A stretch of DNA of 32,739 nucleotides from NCBI GenBank assembly GCA_018821785.1, contig JAHJLI010000110.1:1-32739 (forward strand), read 5' to 3'. The translations under genes were made by a program, and so were the position numbers. The stretch's first letter is position 1. Every line of letters starts with the position of its first letter. The notes beneath the pieces are model-generated. The model was not told where the DNA came from. It made no database searches and worked only from the letters and a program-made list of their open reading frames with translations. Positions 32,572 to 32,739 of the stretch are shown piece by piece. This DNA is from Pseudomonadota bacterium. Lineage in GTDB: Bacteria > Desulfobacterota > Desulfobulbia > Desulfobulbales > Desulfocapsaceae.

Positions 32572-32739
32572 ATGAATTCAGATAACAACGCCTAGGCCCT
32601 TAATATCAACGCCGATGATCTGGTGCAGTTGGGCGACAAACTGCGGGTTTTGATCGAACATGCCTATATTTATCATGATGGCATAAAACTTCAGGCCACG
32701 GTATCGATTGGCGCAACTTTAGTGAAGGAGGGTGACACT
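32572..32739 (+). pseudogene. Duplicated 3' fragment of the GGDEF gene behind a new start and amber codon (cut by window edge)
   Basis: From 32602 to the last base the sequence repeats 28363-28500 with a single change (GAC AGA to GAC AAA, Arg to Lys). Upstream of the junction an ATG at 32572, with AAGG about nine bases before it, opens the frame MNSDNNA, then TAG at 32593-32595, then Ala-Leu and the GGDEF fragment in the same frame. The copy lacks the PAS domain, the metal-binding half and GGEEF, so it cannot be a working cyclase. It is cut by the window edge, and its true 3' end is unknown. I read it as a fragment left by a duplication. Confidence 0.8.

Noticed and set aside
32593-32595. TAG as a pyrrolysine codon
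   Set aside because: There is no evidence for Pyl genes here, and the surrounding sequence is a recent fragment rather than a known Pyl protein.

Overview
The window is chromosomal DNA of a Gram-negative bacterium. Gene content (beta-oxidation operon with its own TetR regulator, a KinB/AlgB-type two-component pair, a DUF3795 protein, many multi-PAS hybrid histidine kinases and a CheB/CheR fusion) suggests Desulfobacterota, perhaps a Desulfobulbales-like sulfate reducer. That placement is inferred from gene types only; there is no rRNA or other marker here. I saw no tRNA, rRNA, CRISPR array, transposase or integrase.

Layout. (1) 1-2264, minus strand: a fatty-acid degradation operon of TetR regulator, thiolase and acyl-CoA dehydrogenase (cut by the window edge), with a promoter/palindrome region upstream. 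(2) 2593-6458, plus strand: a YehS/DUF1456 protein, a radical SAM protein, an RluA-type pseudouridine synthase and an MFS transporter, closely spaced. (3) 6497-8782: a class I/II aminotransferase with a clear divergent promoter, a 53-residue ORF with a strong ribosome binding site, and an overlapping pair of GyrI-like and DUF3795 proteins. (4) 8783-9723: a long leader with a promoter-like site and a terminator-like hairpin in front of a small membrane protein. (5) 9769-12583, minus strand: a sigma-54-dependent NtrC-family regulator and its KinB-like sensor kinase, whose genes overlap. (6) 12824-15614: a WYL-domain regulator and a translationally coupled pair of an APH-like phosphotransferase and a P-loop kinase, which are often a single protein elsewhere. 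(7) 15636-18257: a secreted NlpC/P60 protein with an unusual C-terminal beta-barrel-like half, then a Tat-type dienelactone hydrolase.

(8) 18311-32739 is a signalling island: a REC-PAS kinase, a small MerR/excisionase-type DNA-binding protein, a CheB-CheR-PAS protein without kinase or receiver, two paralogous PAS-kinase-receiver hybrids, a PAS-GGDEF diguanylate cyclase with an intact inhibitory site, and a 1237-residue REC-PAS-GAF-PAS3-kinase-REC hybrid. At the window end a 138-base near-perfect copy of the 3' part of the diguanylate cyclase gene reappears, so the DNA was probably duplicated here. No HPt protein or DNA-binding output regulator lies beside the hybrid kinases. The visible candidate outputs are c-di-GMP synthesis and protein (de)methylation.

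Points most worth a second look: the 3' GGDEF duplication and its amber-interrupted reading frame; the Glu in place of the phospho-acceptor Asp in the first receiver of the largest kinase; two copies of a ~54-base hairpin element placed just in front of genes; the NlpC/P60-barrel fusion; six perfect CAACA repeats in the divergent control region; and a cysteine-bearing PAS motif shared by three proteins of the island.
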